Part shown: piece after piece, positions 54,155-64,000 of the stretch
How the letters are laid out: every line of letters begins with the position of its first letter
How positions within the stretch are numbered: the first letter of the stretch is position 1
Assembly: GCA_016793115.1 (NCBI GenBank)
Contig: JAEUIN010000215.1
Location: forward strand, 1 to 64,000
Reading direction: 5' to 3'
Source of the DNA: Planctomycetaceae bacterium
GTDB taxonomy: Bacteria; Planctomycetota; Planctomycetia; Pirellulales; PNKZ01
DNA length: 64,000 nt
Notes under the pieces: generated by a model
Database searches by the model: none
The model's input: the letters and a program-made list of their open reading frames with translations, nothing else
Told to the model about the DNA's origin: nothing
Position numbers and translations under genes: made by a program

Positions 54155-54245
54155 CAAGGCTGCCCGAAAGCAGGTTGCCCTGCATCCGGAGACCCACAGC
54201 CGTATGATTTGCTATCGGTCCGGACACCGGGCAACTTTAGCAAGC
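54116..54245 (-). ncRNA. Candidate structured small RNA
   Basis: Three consecutive minus-strand hairpins lie between 54235 and 54125: a long one closed by GTTGCCC/GGGCAAC with an inner TCCGGA pairing, a short CTGC/GCAG one, and the terminator hairpin. No protein gene lies upstream on this strand within 2 kb, so a short independent transcript is likely. The family is not recognised and the 5' end is a guess. Confidence 0.4.
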
Positions 54246-54453
54246 TCAACGGCGTAGCGAAGTTAAGAATTTCGCGTGCCATGCCGCGACGTTCGCAATC
54301 GTCGCCTGCGGCATAGTCGTCAGATTTTAACTTCGCTGTTTAAGGACGTGATTGGGCTGTCGGGCCTCGATGCTCGACGTCCCGCCGCTTAGCTCGATTG
54401 TCGCACAGTTCCGAACACCGAGTCGATTTGCTCAGAAGGACGACCTCGAAAAA

Positions 54454-55581
54454 ATGACTCAAGTTGCGAAGCTTGCCTTGGAAGATGGAACGGTGTTCAC
54501 CGGACGCGCGATCGGCGCCGAGGGGGAAGTCGACGGCGAAGTGTGCTTCAACACTTCGATGACCGGCTATCAGGAAATCCTTACCGATCCCAGCTATCGC
54601 GGCCAAATCGTCACGATGACGTATCCGCAAATCGGCAATTACGGCGTCAATGCGGACGACGTCGAGAGCGCGAAGCCGCATCTTTCCGGCTTCGTCGTCA
54701 AAGAATTGAGCGGCCGCGTAAGTAACTTCCGCGCCGACGGCGACCTCGGCGCATATTTGAAGAAGTACAACATCGTCGGCATCGACGGCGTCGACACCCG
54801 GGCCCTCGTCCGCAAGCTGCGAATCACCGGTGCGATGAAGGGCGTGCTCTCGACGACCGATCTCGACGATCGCAGCCTCGTCGCCAAGGCGAAAGCGTCG
54901 CCGGGCCTCGTCGGACGCGATTTAGTTCGCGAAGTCATGCCGACACAGCCCCGCGAGTGGTCGGAAAACCTCAGTCCGTGGATGAAACTGGAACAGAGCC
55001 AAACTTCGGCCGACGACGCCGGCAAGCCGCACGTGGTCGCACTGGACTACGGCATGAAGTGGAATATCCCCCGCTATCTGCGCGACGAAGGGTTCCGCGT
55101 CACCGTGATGCCGGGCACCGCAAGCGCGGCCGACGTGCTAGCGGCCGATCCCGACGGCGTGTTCCTTTCCAACGGCCCCGGCGATCCCGAACCGCTCGAA
55201 TACGCCGTGCAAACGATTCAAGGCGTCCTGGGAAAAAAGCCGATCTTCGGCATCTGCCTCGGCCACCAGCTGCTATCGCTGGCCTGCGGAGCCAAGACGT
55301 TTAAACTCAAGTTCGGGCACCGTGGAGCCAATCAGCCGGTCATGAACCTGCAGACCGGCGTGGTGGAGATCACCTCGCAAAACCACGGGTTCGCCGTCGA
55401 CGAGCCTTCGCTGCCCAGCGACTTGGAAGTGACCCACCGCAATCTCAACGACAACACGATCGAAGGGGTGCGGCACAAGAAGGTGCCGGCGTTCTCCGTC
55501 CAATACCACCCGGAAGCCTCCGCCGGTCCGCACGACAGCAGCTATTTGTTCAAGCAGTTCCGCGAACTGATCGGGAAGTAG
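54454..55581 (+). CDS. carA: Carbamoyl-phosphate synthase small subunit
   Basis: A 375-residue glutaminase subunit that feeds ammonia to CarB for arginine and pyrimidine synthesis. The N-terminal domain (LEDGTVFTGRAIGAEGEV, FNTSMTGYQEILTDPSY) and the amidotransferase triad (GICLGHQLLSLACG, HPEAS) are complete. The ATG at 54454 (MTQVAKLAL) is chosen over 34 upstream codons. carB is not in the window. Confidence 0.95.
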   Translation: MTQVAKLALEDGTVFTGRAIGAEGEVDGEVCFNTSMTGYQEILTDPSYRGQIVTMTYPQIGNYGVNADDVESAKPHLSGFVVKELSGRVSNFRADGDLGAYLKKYNIVGIDGVDTRALVRKLRITGAMKGVLSTTDLDDRSLVAKAKASPGLVGRDLVREVMPTQPREWSENLSPWMKLEQSQTSADDAGKPHVVALDYGMKWNIPRYLRDEGFRVTVMPGTASAADVLAADPDGVFLSNGPGDPEPLEYAVQTIQGVLGKKPIFGICLGHQLLSLACGAKTFKLKFGHRGANQPVMNLQTGVVEITSQNHGFAVDEPSLPSDLEVTHRNLNDNTIEGVRHKKVPAFSVQYHPEASAGPHDSSYLFKQFRELIGK

Positions 55582-55619
55582 CCCAGCCTGTCGGGGATGC
55601 GCCGGGGCCGGACTGCGAT

Positions 55620-56153
55620 CTATCGCAACGTCCCCAGCGCGATGCCGGCCCCATTGACGACCGCAGCGATCCGCAGCAGGTCGTGAACGTTCGACTCGGT
55701 CATGCCCGTTTCCAGCAGCTTGGCCTCGTGCGACTTCAAGCACGACTCGCAGCCCGCCACGGCGGCACACCCGAACGCCGCAGCTTCATATTTCACTCGC
55801 GACGTCGGGCTCATCATCCGGTTCATTCGCAGGCTCGGCCGCATCTGCTCGTAGTCTGCTTTCCCCAGTAGACCGCGCGACTTGTAATACACGGTCGTCA
55901 TCCCCATCAACGCCGCAGCGGCCTGCGCGTCGGCGGCTTCGTCGTCGTTGAGCAGCGACGCCGAATCGGCCCGAATCGCATCGGCCAGCGCCGTCGCACC
56001 CACGAAGTGGGCGACGGCCAGTGCCGTGCAATAGGTCGTCGCCGGATCGACGCTCGTGCCGCGCAGTATGCTCGACAAATTCAGCCGCAAGTCCTTGCAG
56101 GCGTCGGGCAGCGGGGCCAGGAGAGCTTCAACGCTCGAAGTATCGGTGCTCAT
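55620..56153 (-). CDS. ahpD: AhpD-like alkylhydroperoxidase
   Basis: A 177-residue carboxymuconolactone-decarboxylase-fold protein. The active motif CESCLKSH has the two redox Cys and the His of AhpD, followed by ESNVHDLLRIAAVVNGAGIAL. AhpD recycles AhpC, whose gene lies 93 bases upstream on the same strand. Convergent with carA. Confidence 0.9.
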   Translation of the reverse strand: MSTDTSSVEALLAPLPDACKDLRLNLSSILRGTSVDPATTYCTALAVAHFVGATALADAIRADSASLLNDDEAADAQAAAALMGMTTVYYKSRGLLGKADYEQMRPSLRMNRMMSPTSRVKYEAAAFGCAAVAGCESCLKSHEAKLLETGMTESNVHDLLRIAAVVNGAGIALGTLR

Positions 56154-56183
56154 AGCTTTTTTGCTGCTTTCCGCGGCAACGAG

Positions 56184-56216
56184 CGTTAGCCCCCGGCGAA
56201 CCGCCGGAGGCTAACG
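56184..56216. repeat. Long hairpin between ahpC and ahpD
   Basis: Arms CGTTAGCCCCCGGCG and CGCCGGAGGCTAACG pair with one mismatch around AAC. It has no T-run; it may limit read-through or protect the ahpC message, and it looks like a dispersed repeat type (inference). Confidence 0.75.
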
Positions 56217-56246
56217 ACCCGAAAACGCTTGGACATCGAGGAGAAA

Positions 56247-56774
56247 CTACACCTTGATCGTCGCGTCGCCCTTCTTCCAATTGCACGGGCAAAGCTCGTC
56301 CGACTGCAGCGCGTCGAGCACGCGGAGAACCTCGTCGGTGCTACGGCCTACGCTCAACGCGTTTGCGCAAACCCACTGCACGATGCCGTTCGGGTCGACG
56401 ATATAGGTCACCCGCAGGCACACGTCCTCGTTCGGGTCGAGAATCCCCAGGTCGCGAGAGAGCCGCTGGGCCGCCAAAAGCGGGTACTTCAGCTGCTTCA
56501 AGCCTTCGTGCTGCTGGCACCAAGCCAAGTGCGAGTACTCATTATCGGTGCTGGCGCCGTAAACGACCGCGTCGCGATCGCTAAAGTCCTTCAAACGCTT
56601 GTTGAAGTCCACGAGCTCGGTCGGGCAGATAAACGTGAAGTCTTTCGGATAAAAGACGAACACGCTCCATTTCCCCTTCGCCGACTCATTGGTGATCGTC
56701 GTCAGCGACTCGGCGTTCGGGCCGACGTTGGCGTGGCACTTGAACTTCGGAAACTCTTGGCCGACCAGAATCAT
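56247..56774 (-). CDS. ahpC: Peroxiredoxin AhpC
   Basis: A 175-residue 2-Cys peroxiredoxin. The peroxidatic Cys is in DFTFICPTELVDF near residue 48, and the resolving region near the end reads ELCPCNWKKGDATIKV. The ATG at 56774 is used; upstream codons to 56930 are untypical. First of the ahpC-ahpD pair. Confidence 0.94.
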   Translation of the reverse strand: MILVGQEFPKFKCHANVGPNAESLTTITNESAKGKWSVFVFYPKDFTFICPTELVDFNKRLKDFSDRDAVVYGASTDNEYSHLAWCQQHEGLKQLKYPLLAAQRLSRDLGILDPNEDVCLRVTYIVDPNGIVQWVCANALSVGRSTDEVLRVLDALQSDELCPCNWKKGDATIKV

Positions 56775-56978
56775 GAAACTCTCCTCAAACAGCGGGTATG
56801 AAAAACGAGTGAATACCGAATAGATGCGACCGATTCTCGCCTTCTCGGCGACGTCGACAAGCCCCTCGCGCCGAGCCGGACGTTCGCTCGGAGCCTCTAC
56901 AGGATAGCGCTCGCGCGTCGATTCGTCCAAGGCATCGATTGCATATGATCAATGCCTTTTGGTAATACGCCCCGTCAA

Positions 56979-57947
56979 TCAGCCGGTTTTTACGGCAATT
57001 AAGAACACGTCGCACCCCGTTCGCTCGGCCGCGACGCGCCTTCGGCTCGCCGGAATCCCCGCCATTTGTCCTAGCACTGTCATCTGATCGAACGTGCGGT
57101 ACGTCAGGTACCAGTTGCCGATCCACTCCATATAGGCCCGCGTCGAGCAGTGCCGGGCGAAGTTTCCCACATAGGCCGTTCCGCCGGGGGCGAGCGAATC
57201 CCAAAACAGCCGCAGCAGCGCCGCCGCGTCGGTGTCGTTCAGATAGTCGAACAGCCCGGTGCAGGCGATGAAGTCCGCGCCTCCCAAGAGTTCCGCGCCT
57301 CGTTTGCCCCGGGCCAGCCGAAACAGATTCTCGCGTACCGTGCGAATCTGCCCGTCGTCCACCAGCCTGCGCAGCTCGCCGCGCCCGAAGTCCAAAGCCT
57401 GTTCGTCGATATCGACGAGCGTCAGGCGCAGCCGCCGCCGCTCCTCGTCGTCGAGTGCTTCCGCCGCCAGCCGCAGATCGACCGCCGGCCCGCTGCCGAC
57501 GCTCACCACCCGAAACTCCTCCCCCGCCCCCCTGCCCCCGCCCCGCAACCGCTCGGCGATCGCCGCGCCGATCAGTTCCATCCGCGCCCGCACGGCCTCC
57601 ACCGCCTCCTGCCGCAAGAAATACCGGTCGAACAGCCGACCCAATGGGTCATCGCATTCGCGTCGGAGCCAAAAGTCGCGCTGCATTTCGAAGTCGCCGG
57701 CGTAGCCGCGCGGCTTGAAGCGGGCCCGCCGCTGCAAATCGCCCCGTTCCAACAGCGAGCCGGCGACCTTCCAAAGCGCGTCGCTCGGCAATTGATTGTC
57801 GCGACCCTCCGGCCCGATCGCGCGGAGTCGCGCCAAGCATTCATCCAGCGCCGCGGCGACTACGCCTTCGCCGTCCGGCGCAGACCAATATTTGAGGCGC
57901 TCGACCAGCTCACGGCCGATCTGCTCCAGGTCCGGAAACGAACTCAT
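56979..57947 (-). CDS. Class I SAM-dependent methyltransferase (3-OH-PAME-synthase-like)
   Basis: A 322-residue protein: an N-terminal helical part with RARFKPRGYAGDFEMQRDFW, then a Rossmann methyltransferase with the SAM motif VVSVGSGPAVDLRLAAEAL, the acidic LTLVDIDEQALDFG and the FIACTGLFDYLNDTDA block. The GYAGDFEM segment recalls the family that includes the 3-hydroxypalmitate methyl ester synthase PhcB; a signalling lipid role here would be speculation. The ATG at 57947 is chosen over an untypical extension to 58103. Confidence 0.65.
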   Translation of the reverse strand: MSSFPDLEQIGRELVERLKYWSAPDGEGVVAAALDECLARLRAIGPEGRDNQLPSDALWKVAGSLLERGDLQRRARFKPRGYAGDFEMQRDFWLRRECDDPLGRLFDRYFLRQEAVEAVRARMELIGAAIAERLRGGGRGAGEEFRVVSVGSGPAVDLRLAAEALDDEERRRLRLTLVDIDEQALDFGRGELRRLVDDGQIRTVRENLFRLARGKRGAELLGGADFIACTGLFDYLNDTDAAALLRLFWDSLAPGGTAYVGNFARHCSTRAYMEWIGNWYLTYRTFDQMTVLGQMAGIPASRRRVAAERTGCDVFLIAVKTG

Positions 57948-57981
57948 GCGGGGGTTCCTCGCGTTTCCGCCAAGTTTTGCA

Positions 57982-58003
57982 CCTGGGCACTTTATGCCGG
58001 GGA
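57982..58003. repeat. Palindromic repeat, family C (diverged)
   Basis: CCTGGGCA CTTTA TGCCGGGG: loop and right arm match the copies in the rpsB operon, but the left arm has two mismatches. Confidence 0.65.
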
Positions 58004-58248
58004 CAAGCCGCGCTCTAGGTCGGAACATCCCGGGCCGGTGCAGCTTCCGCAGCAGGAACTCGGGCGGCGAGTAGGCGCGGTCCATGCCCGTCTCGGTCCA
58101 CATTCCGCGTGGGCCTCGCTTCGCTCGACCTACCCTACGAATTCTCGTCCGCGAATTCGCGCCGACTGCGTTTGGCCGGCTATTTGTTTCCCGCGGTTTT
58201 GATCAATTCGGGCCGAATTTCCGCACCCCCGCCGGCCGGTTCGGCTCC

Positions 58249-58277
58249 TTGACGGTTCGGCGTAATCCCTTTAGACT
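58249..58277 (+). promoter_or_regulatory. sigma70-type promoter of ppdK
   Basis: TTGACG (58249-58254), 17 bases, TAGACT (58272-58277). It would start a transcript near 58284 with a leader of about 157 bases. Confidence 0.7.
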
Positions 58278-58440
58278 GACCCGCTTATGTCAGTTTCGCG
58301 AGTGCTTGCCTAGCGGCTTGAGCGTTCGCAAACCGAGCCTCGAGAGCGCACGCGGATTTGCATTCCGCGTCCGCGGCCAGAGCCGCCGGCTCGAGCGCGT
58401 CCAGCACATCTCTTTTCGTTTTCGCGAGGAAGTCGTTTCC

Positions 58441-61164
<2,724 letters not shown>

Positions 61165-61190
61165 TTCGCTCGCTCGCCATTTAACGAACA

Positions 61191-61226
61191 GAAGCCCTCG
61201 GCGGAAACGCCGAGGGCTTTTTTGTT
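61191..61226 (+). terminator. Intrinsic terminator of ppdK
   Basis: Arms GCCCTCGGCG and CGCCGAGGGC around GAAA, followed by TTTTTTGTTT. Confidence 0.9.
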
Positions 61227-61227
61227 T

Positions 61228-61408
61228 CACCTCTCCCACCGGGAGAGGTCGCCGCGCAGCGGCGGGTGAGGGACGGCCGGCGTAACGTTTGGTATTGAGT
61301 GCTTATCGGCGTCGCAGCGCTGCGACGTCGTACGAAGTTCGACGCCCGACCCTGGCGCAGCGCGGCCCTCATCCGGCCTTCGGCCGGCTTCTCCCGGCGG
61401 GAGAAGGG
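61228..61408. mobile_element. MITE-like element with imperfect inverted ends
   Basis: Left end 61228-61272 and right end 61366-61408 are inverted copies of one pattern: CCCTCA-y-CCG...CTCTCCCGG-y-GGGAGA, reading inward to outward. The 93-base middle has no frame with a sensible product. Such elements are common in many genomes; here it directly follows the ppdK terminator. Confidence 0.65.
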
Positions 61409-61524
61409 AATCGGCTCGGCCGCCGTCGGGAAGCGGTCTCGCGCGTCGCACCGTTTGAACTTGGCCGGCCGAGCGGCGATAATCGCGACTTGCGCCTTGC
61501 CACGCACCGTCACGAGATGAATCC

Positions 61525-62034
61525 ATGATGATTTTGCGGCGAATTGTTTCCGTGTTTTTGTTCGCCGTCGGATGGTTCGCCGTTTCGGCCGGGGCGACTT
61601 CCGCCGCCGAAATCCGCGATGAAGAATACGGCTACTCGTTGACGATGCCGAGTTTCCCGAGCCTCGGCCCAAGAGAGGTTTATCAGCGGTGGTCGTTCTT
61701 GGCACCGGCCGACGGCGATTTCTCCGCGAACGTCAATCTCCAGATCCACACCTTTAAGACGACGCGCGACGAGTTCATCGCGCAGAGCGAGGCGCAGTTC
61801 GCCAAAGACAAATTCAAAATCAATTCGAAAACGCTGCGTGAAGTCGACGGCCGGCCGGCCGTGGTTTTCGACTACGAATGGGAGGCGAACTCCGTCGCGT
61901 TGAGATTCCTCTGCTTGGCCGTCGTCGAAGCGGAGCGAGTGTTGCTGGTGACATGCACGTCGAAAGCGGCCGCGTTCGACAAGTACGAACCAGAATTCAA
62001 AAAGGCGATCGATTCCTTTCGGTTGAAAAAGTGA
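61525..62034 (+). CDS. Secreted hypothetical protein (PsbP-like fold possible)
   Basis: A 169-residue protein with a signal peptide (RRIVSVFLFAVGWFAVSAGATSA) and a beta-rich body (YGYSLTMPSFPSLG, FSANVNLQIHTFKTTRDEFIAQSEAQF, VVFDYEWEAN) ending FKKAIDSFRLKK. The pattern resembles small PsbP/DUF1795-type proteins; function unknown. Two adjacent ATGs at 61525 and 61528. Confidence 0.6.
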   Translation: MMILRRIVSVFLFAVGWFAVSAGATSAAEIRDEEYGYSLTMPSFPSLGPREVYQRWSFLAPADGDFSANVNLQIHTFKTTRDEFIAQSEAQFAKDKFKINSKTLREVDGRPAVVFDYEWEANSVALRFLCLAVVEAERVLLVTCTSKAAAFDKYEPEFKKAIDSFRLKK

Positions 62035-62044
62035 GGTAGTGACG

Positions 62045-62311
62045 ATGGACGATTCTTCCGGTTCGCCGCCGCCGGCCGAAAAGCCGAGCGAGGAGACTTT
62101 GAAGGCCGCCTATAAGGCGTTCAAGAAGCGCGTGAAGGTGACCACGCTCGATTACAACTCCCGCCTCGGCAAAGCCCCGACCACTTCCGGCTCGGCCCAA
62201 CTCACGGCGATCACGCCGCCGAACGAATACCCCAAAGCGGTCTGGCAAGCGCTCGTCGACCAAGGAAAACTCAAGTACGCCGGACAAGGGATGTACGAGT
62301 TGAAGGGGTAG
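62045..62311 (+). CDS. Small conserved-looking hypothetical protein
   Basis: An 88-residue acidic-to-basic protein with a Pro-rich start and a helical segment SEETLKAAYKAFKKRVKVTTLD, ending KLKYAGQGMYELKG. No family recognised. The ATG at 62045 follows GAGGTAGTGACG; a GTG at 62039 is possible. Ten bases after the previous gene, so probably the same transcript. Confidence 0.55.
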   Translation: MDDSSGSPPPAEKPSEETLKAAYKAFKKRVKVTTLDYNSRLGKAPTTSGSAQLTAITPPNEYPKAVWQALVDQGKLKYAGQGMYELKG

Positions 62312-62326
62312 CAGAGCATGGGACCA

Positions 62327-62354
62327 GCGAGCGGCGGGGTTTATCCCCGCCGTC
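62327..62354. repeat. REP palindrome, family A (left of RAYT)
   Basis: Foot GCGAG, arms CGGCGGGG and CCCCGCCG around TTTAT-type loop, ending in TC. Confidence 0.9.
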
Positions 62355-62361
62355 TGCCAAG

Positions 62362-62901
62362 ATGAACGAACCGGAGTTTGCACTGCTACTGACTTGGACA
62401 TGCTACGGGAACTGGCTTCCCGGCGACGGGCGAGGCTACGTCGGCAATACCCGCAGCAAACGCGGCGGCTTCCAGCCGAAGCACAACGTTCCGCAAACCC
62501 GCTTCGACGCCGACGACCAAGAGTCGCGAGATCTAGCTAAAGGACTCCAGCGTTATGATTCGGCTCGCCTGACATTAGACGACGCGAAGCGCGCCGCTCA
62601 CTCCTTCGTCGCGGCCGCCGTCGCCAGGTCGTGGATTATCTTGCGTGGAGCGGTGATGGCGAACCACGTGCATCTAGTCGTCAGGAATTGTCCCGACGAC
62701 GGACCGGACGTGCGTCGCGTATTCAAGGGAGTCGGTCAGGCGAGGCTGAACGAAGAAGCAGGAGTGAAGCGACGTTGGTGGACGCAGGGGGGCAGCAATC
62801 GGTATTTGCATGGAAACGATTCCATTCTCGCGGCGATGCGCTATGTTGAGGAACAGGAGTTTTGCCTCGTTAGGATTGAAGAAACGAGAGTCGTGGAATG
62901 A
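62362..62901 (+). CDS. REP-associated tyrosine transposase (RAYT)
   Basis: A 179-residue Y1 (HUH) nuclease. The N-terminal LTWTCYGNWLPGDGRGYVG, the metal motif HVH at residues 102-104 (ANHVHLVVRN) and the catalytic Tyr at about 161 (LAAMRYVEEQEF) match RAYTs of the Y1_Tnp/IS200-like group. RAYTs bind and cut REP palindromes as single-stranded DNA. Inverted REPs flank it. Confidence 0.88.
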   Translation: MNEPEFALLLTWTCYGNWLPGDGRGYVGNTRSKRGGFQPKHNVPQTRFDADDQESRDLAKGLQRYDSARLTLDDAKRAAHSFVAAAVARSWIILRGAVMANHVHLVVRNCPDDGPDVRRVFKGVGQARLNEEAGVKRRWWTQGGSNRYLHGNDSILAAMRYVEEQEFCLVRIEETRVVE

Positions 62902-62921
62902 CTAACGTGCCGATTTTTCCA

Positions 62922-62949
62922 GACGGCGGGGATAAACCCCGCCGCTCGC
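62922..62949. repeat. REP palindrome, family A (right of RAYT)
   Basis: Inverted copy of 62327-62354; begins GACGGCGGGG and ends in CGCTCGC. It lies five bases upstream of the rlmN ATG and so overlaps its translation-initiation region. Confidence 0.9.
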
Positions 62950-62953
62950 CCAG

Positions 62954-63979
62954 ATGATGACCGACCTCTACGGACTCGCGCGAGCGGAACTTGGCGCGAC
63001 GCTCTCGCGGGCCGGGTTCGCCGATGTGCATGCCGGGCGAGTGTGGGGATATCTTTATCGCGGCTTCGAGCGCGACTTCGGGGCGATGCGCGAGTTGCCG
63101 CCGCGGTTAATCGACTGGTTGCGGGAGAATGCGACGCTTTGTGAATTGGGCGTCGCGCGCGAGACGGCGGCCGACGACGGGTTGACGACCAAGTCGCTGC
63201 TCGCGCTCTCCGACGGGCGCGAAATCGAAGCCGTGCGAATGCAAATCGGCGAACGGACCACGGCGTGCCTGAGTTCGCAAGTCGGCTGCGCGCTGGGCTG
63301 CGTGTTTTGCGCGACCGGGCAGATGGGATTCGAGCGAAACCTCACGGCCGGCGAGATCGTCGCGCAGGCGCTGCATGTGGCGCGGGCGGCGCGAGCGAAC
63401 GGCTCGCGATTGCGGAATGTCGTCGTGATGGGAATGGGCGAACCGCTGCTGAACTACGACGCCGTGATGACGGCGCTCGACGTGCTCCGCGATCCGGCCG
63501 GCTTGGCGATCGGGTTCAAGCAGATCACGGTGAGCACCGTGGGCGTCGCGCCGGGGATCGTGCGCATGGCCGACGAAGGGCGGCCGTATTCGTTGGCCGT
63601 GTCGCTCCATGCGGCCGACCAAACGGAGCGAGCCGCGCTCTTGCCGGTCGCGCGGACTTGGCCGCTCGACGTGCTGCTGGACGCGTGCCGCTACTACGCG
63701 GCGAAGACCGGGCGGCGGATATTCTTCGAGTGGACGGTGATCGCCGGCCGCAACGATGCGCTCGAGCAAGCTGATGAACTCGCAACGTTGCTCGCCGGTT
63801 TGCCGGCGCATGTGAACCTGATTCCGCTTAACGCGACGACCGGCTTCGACGGCGCGGCCGGCGAGGCGGCGGCGCTCGACGCGTTTCAGGCGCGGTTGCG
63901 CGCGCACGGACTCCCGGCGACGGTCCGCCGCACGCGCGGCGAGCAGATCGCCGCGGCGTGCGGGCAATTGGCGGTGTAA
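62954..63979 (+). CDS. rlmN: 23S rRNA (adenine-2503-C2)-methyltransferase RlmN
   Basis: A 341-residue radical-SAM enzyme that methylates A2503 of 23S rRNA (and A37 of some tRNAs). The CX3CX2C motif CALGCVFC at residues 112-119 is present, with MGMGEPLLNYDAV, ISTVG-type TVSTVGVAPGI and the C-terminal reactive Cys in RGEQIAAACGQL. The chosen start (ATG at 62954, with ATG again at 62957) lies immediately after the REP. A near-Cfr relative is unlikely given the N-terminus. Confidence 0.92.
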   Translation: MMTDLYGLARAELGATLSRAGFADVHAGRVWGYLYRGFERDFGAMRELPPRLIDWLRENATLCELGVARETAADDGLTTKSLLALSDGREIEAVRMQIGERTTACLSSQVGCALGCVFCATGQMGFERNLTAGEIVAQALHVARAARANGSRLRNVVVMGMGEPLLNYDAVMTALDVLRDPAGLAIGFKQITVSTVGVAPGIVRMADEGRPYSLAVSLHAADQTERAALLPVARTWPLDVLLDACRYYAAKTGRRIFFEWTVIAGRNDALEQADELATLLAGLPAHVNLIPLNATTGFDGAAGEAAALDAFQARLRAHGLPATVRRTRGEQIAAACGQLAV

Positions 63980-64000
63980 GGGGTTGCCGGCCCCTCGCCG

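Larger units (their letters stand above)
53898..54453. other. Long gap between alaC and carA
   Basis: A 556-base gap. Its middle holds a minus-strand structured RNA candidate with a terminator (54116-54235). The rest has no gene I can support; short frames on both strands overlap the hairpins and look fortuitous. A carA promoter should lie between about 54240 and 54440 but no clean pair is seen. Confidence 0.5.
57948..58440. other. Gap upstream of ppdK and the methyltransferase
   Basis: A divergent 493-base gap with a family-C palindrome at 57982-58003 and the ppdK promoter at 58249-58277. The leader of ppdK is about 157 bases. Nothing else is assigned. Confidence 0.55.
61165..61524. other. 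Gap with terminator and MITE-like element
   Basis: A 360-base gap after ppdK: its terminator lies at 61191-61226 and an inverted-repeat element at 61228-61408. No gene is supported. Confidence 0.6.
62327..62949. mobile_element. REPtron: RAYT gene with inverted REP flanks
   Basis: The RAYT gene is framed by REP copies at 62327-62354 and 62922-62949 in opposite orientation, with the ATG eight bases after the left copy and rlmN starting five bases after the right copy. The same palindrome occurs as an inverted pair at 13416-13494. Confidence 0.85.

Noticed and set aside
54100..54316. Short frames on both strands
   Set aside because: They lie over the hairpins of the RNA candidate and have no ribosome site or domain.

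Overview
The window looks like a piece of a high-GC planctomycete chromosome, most likely from the Pirellulales. The pointers are a Cys-rich protein built from YTV-type repeats (first 660 bases), two secreted formylglycine sulfatases, many short dispersed palindromes between genes, diderm envelope genes (LptE-like and BamD-like lipoproteins) and a flagellar switch protein. This rests on protein-family recognition by eye; no search was run. No tRNA, rRNA or CRISPR array was recognised.

Layout. 1-8400: the YTV-repeat gene (+), then a minus-strand run with a WS/DGAT-like acyltransferase, fliM, proA, folP, an lptE-like and a BamD-like lipoprotein gene, and recO. 8400-15730: minus-strand housekeeping genes ybeY, a 7TM-HD phosphohydrolase, phoH, cdsA, uppS and purA. 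15731-19070: an arylsulfatase, a secreted HAD phosphatase and a small zinc-ribbon protein (+). 19100-25600: an accessory stretch with a lipoprotein, a type II restriction-modification pair whose nuclease gene is broken at an A8 tract, an RNA methyltransferase and an iduronate-sulfatase-like gene; the intergenic parts are full of palindromes. 26000-32500: an ArsR regulator and a divergent oppABCDF operon. 32450-39320: a minus-strand mix (small secreted protein, a coupled pair of membrane proteins, M20 amidohydrolase, rdgB, a secreted protein, mtaB, clpS). 39470-47550: M20 dipeptidase, serS, two small membrane proteins, the translation operon rpsB-tsf-pyrH-frr, and a Tat-exported glycerophosphodiesterase. 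47790-55580: a double-parvulin foldase, an unusual cytochrome bd-like oxidase fused to a c-type cytochrome with its membrane partner, an AlaC-like aminotransferase, and carA. 55600-64000: ahpD and ahpC, a methyltransferase, ppdK, two small proteins, a REP-associated tyrosine transposase framed by its own palindromes, and rlmN.

How the genes work together. ybeY, the HD phosphohydrolase and phoH form the usual RNA/nucleotide-signalling cluster; uppS and cdsA feed envelope lipid synthesis; rpsB-tsf-pyrH-frr is the classical translation operon; ahpC and ahpD form a peroxide-reducing pair; oppABCDF is a complete oligopeptide importer.

Most unusual content: (1) a complete RAYT plus inverted-REP unit at 62327-62949, with a matching REP pair 49 kb away in the uppS-cdsA gap; (2) at least four further families of short palindromes, including copies inside the translation operon; (3) an R-M system with a TTG-started methylase and a nuclease frameshifted at a homopolymer; (4) a bd-like oxidase carrying a heme c motif beside an unrecognised multi-pass partner; (5) an orphan structured transcript candidate with its own terminator near 54.1-54.2 kb.
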